64,000 nucleotides of DNA from Caprimulgus europaeus (lineage: Eukaryota > Chordata > Aves > Caprimulgiformes > Caprimulgidae), in NCBI GenBank assembly GCA_907165065.1, contig OU015542.1, positions 1,515,001-1,579,000 on the forward strand, read 5' to 3'. The position numbers and the translations under genes are program-made. This document shows, in pieces, positions 61,763-64,000 of the stretch (positions within the stretch are counted from its first letter, which is position 1; every line of letters starts with the position of its first letter). The notes below the pieces were generated by a model. It worked only from the letters and a program-made list of their open reading frames with translations. It did not search any database and was not told where the DNA came from.

Positions 61763-63004
61763 CTAGAAAACCAGAAAAGTATAACAATGAAGTTAAATTT
61801 ATTTTCTTTTGGCAAATAAATACAAATTAACTTTTAAAGCCTGAGAACTCAGCTGTTAGTAAACTGCAAGCAAACAGTAATTATAAAACGATGAAATCCA
61901 TACAAACTAACTCTCCTGAGAGACAAAATTGTTTCAAAATGTGTGTCTCCTTCTGTTCACTCTGACAGAAATTATCTTTGAATGTACTGCTGGGAGAATG
62001 CCTGTCTGAATGCAGCAATTAGAGCACTGTTTATATAATTTAAATGAACACATATCCATCTTTCTAGATCCCCCTGAATTTTCTCCCCAGCCGTTTGCAG
62101 GGGTTATAAACCCAAAGGGATCGCTGTGATCATTCAGTCCGATCTGTCACGTACCACCAGGTGTCAGATCCTCCTGAAGCCATTTCATTTCAACTACAGC
62201 ACACGAATTGGAATTCATATACGGATACAACTCCTCATTTTATAGTTATGACCCATTTTCTACATCCAAGGATGGATCAAAACACGCATTTTCTTGCACC
62301 AGTCTTTCCAAGAGCTCCAGATCACCATACACTAGCAACCTGCTCTCTCCACTGTCTAACAATCCCCCAAGCTTTCACCATCTGCAGATCTTCTGGAAAT
62401 ACTAACGACCACACAGTCGTGAAGTTTGTGCAATTGACTGTTAGGAACATAACGAGGGAAGTGAATGCAGGAGTTACAATTTGATTTTGAGATTTATCTT
62501 ACATTTGGGTTTTTAAGTTCAAGCATGTTCTTCCTTTTTTTTAAAAAAAAAAAAAAATTCATTCAGGTATTTCATTGGGTTTCTGCAGTCTACAGCACAT
62601 AAGAGATATAAATGAAAATACACCAGTCAAGTTCAGCCAGTTCTCAGTCCATGTGTCACCTCACTTATAAATATAATTCAAACTGTCAGTGCTGTGGTTG
62701 AGAGAAAACCACTTCAAATCCATCAGCTCCCAAGCACTCCACCACTGCAGGAAGTGCTAAGTGCACCCTGTACACCATGCAGGATATTCAACAGAGGGAA
62801 AAGGAGCAGCAGACACACGTCTTCTGAAACTAAAACCAGCCCACTGTCTAAAAATGATCAGTGAGAAGAAAGCATCACACTGTCCCCAAAGCCTCTGGTA
62901 AACAGGAACATCACAATACACAAAATGCCTTTATGTCTCCAGAGCAAGAAACGGTGTATAAAAGCTTGCAGGTTGGTTCAAAATTGCACAGCCTGCAGAA
63001 GGAC

Positions 63005-63043
63005 GTGTGTGTGTGTGAGTATATATATATATACACACACACA
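63005..63043 (+). repeat. TG-TA-CA compound microsatellite, near-palindromic
   Basis: A (GT)n run, then (AT)n, then (AC)n. The two arms are complementary, so the tract can fold on itself. Confidence 0.9.
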
Positions 63044-63820
63044 AAAGGAGGAATTTATGAGCAGAATCAAGTTGAAACTGCCACTAATTCATTAAAAATT
63101 GATGTAAAAAGTAGATATTGAATCTCAGTTTTAAACATAAAAGAAAAACAAAAGCTAGAAGACTTGGTAGAAGTCTGAATCTGCCAACTATGAAAACTGA
63201 TAAAGAAAAAAAATAATATCAGAGACATCACACCTGCAAGAACAATGGAGAGTAGAACACTCTTTGAAGTTATAACCAAAGGACATCCAGAAACACTCTC
63301 TACCAAAAGCAAAATGAAGATAGTATTATTGTTAATATTGGTTTTTAAAAGGCAGAATTTTTTTTCCCCAAAAGAAGCAGGAGAAGATGGTTCATATGTA
63401 ACCCATGTTGTAACTGATGAGAATATTCGAAGAATCACAGTGAGGAATGATAAAAATGCCAGAAATCCATCAAGTTTGATCTTTAACGTATCAGAGGCCA
63501 TAAAATTCCAGCCCTTGTATTCAAAACGAGAGCATGTCCTTGATTCCAGCACGACCTGGTATGTTACGCACGCTGCAGTTGGTTACTCTTATCTTCCCAA
63601 TCCATGTCTGCTCTTGACTTGAAGATACCAAGAAAGGAGGGGTTCAGCAGCTCTCAAACACATCTGGGTTCAGCCTCTAACCTCTGGTTCTCCCTGTTTT
63701 TCAGATTACATGATGCACCATTCTCCCTGACCCACAAGACTTTCAAAACCTGAACTCCCTGCCCCATGGAATTTAAAGCGACAGCTGGCGAAGCACCAGG
63801 CTCAGTGTCCAAACCAACCT

Positions 63821-64000
63821 CCAGCCCACAGCTCCTCCAGCCCACAGCTCCTCCAGCCCACAGCTCCTCCAGCCCACAGCTCCTCCAGCCCACAGCTCCT
63901 CCAGCCCACAGCTCCTCCAGCCCACAGCTCCTCCAGCCCACAGCTCCTCCAGCCCACAGCTCCTCCAGCCCACAGCTCCTCCAGCCCACAGCTCCTCCAG
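63821..64000 (+). repeat. 16-bp minisatellite, at least 11 copies, open at the window edge
   Basis: The unit cagcccacagctcctc is repeated head to tail with no change to the last base of the window. Because 16 is not a multiple of 3, every frame reads the same 16-residue period, which creates false ORFs on the minus strand. Confidence 0.97.

Larger units (their letters stand above)
61763..64000. other. MTMR3 upstream intron or 5' flank
   Basis: DNA 5' of the ATG exon. Since that exon has a splice acceptor, at least one further 5'UTR exon lies in this stretch or beyond the window; I could not identify it. Contains a T8A15 run near 62,535-62,557, a TG/TA/CA near-palindrome and a minisatellite. 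Confidence 0.6.

Noticed and set aside
63654..63989. Repetitive Gly-Trp-Arg-Ser-Cys protein on the minus strand
   Set aside because: Product of the 16-bp minisatellite, which is open in every frame; no gene context.
1..64000. tRNA, rRNA, endogenous virus or DNA transposon genes
   Set aside because: I looked for tRNA arms, reverse transcriptase beyond CR1, envelope/gag-like frames and transposase and saw nothing convincing.

Overview
The window reads as nuclear DNA from a bird. It has split genes with GT-AG introns, AT-rich introns, and at least nine CR1 retroposon pieces with the typical CR1 3' end, and no bacterial operons. Species cannot be fixed from the sequence.

Layout. (1) About 1-10,290, plus strand: the 3' part (six coding exons) of an acyl-CoA dehydrogenase of the AidB / ACDH-11 type. 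It carries the flavin-site GGQGY and the catalytic IWEGT motif, ends with a stop at 10,226 and has a poly(A) signal just after. The start of the gene lies left of the window. (2) About 10,290-15,800: convergent intergenic or extended 3'UTR DNA, with one CR1, CpG-richer blocks and a possible distal minus-strand poly(A) signal near 12,770. (3) 15,800-61,762, minus strand: the whole coding region of MTMR3, a myotubularin-family 3-phosphoinositide phosphatase. I resolved 18 coding exons. All have GT-AG borders, all phases agree, and they add up to 1,197 codons plus stop. The CX5R active site (CSDGWDR) falls on Cys413. The FYVE domain lies in the last two exons. The initiator ATG is the last three bases of its exon. 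(4) 61,763-64,000: upstream MTMR3 intron or 5' flank, with a TG/TA/CA near-palindrome and, at the right edge, a 16-bp minisatellite running out of the window.

The two genes are transcribed toward each other and share no evident pathway: one is a flavin-dependent acyl-CoA oxidiser, the other turns over PI3P and PI(3,5)P2 on endosomal or autophagic membranes. I found no CRISPR array, tRNA, rRNA, transposase or new multi-gene system. The better leads are the AidB-like gene, an exon of MTMR3 bracketed by inverted CR1s, an in-frame open 5' leader exon of MTMR3, an unidentified coding-like minus-strand segment at 6.86-7.70 kb, and two ancient SINE-like remnants.
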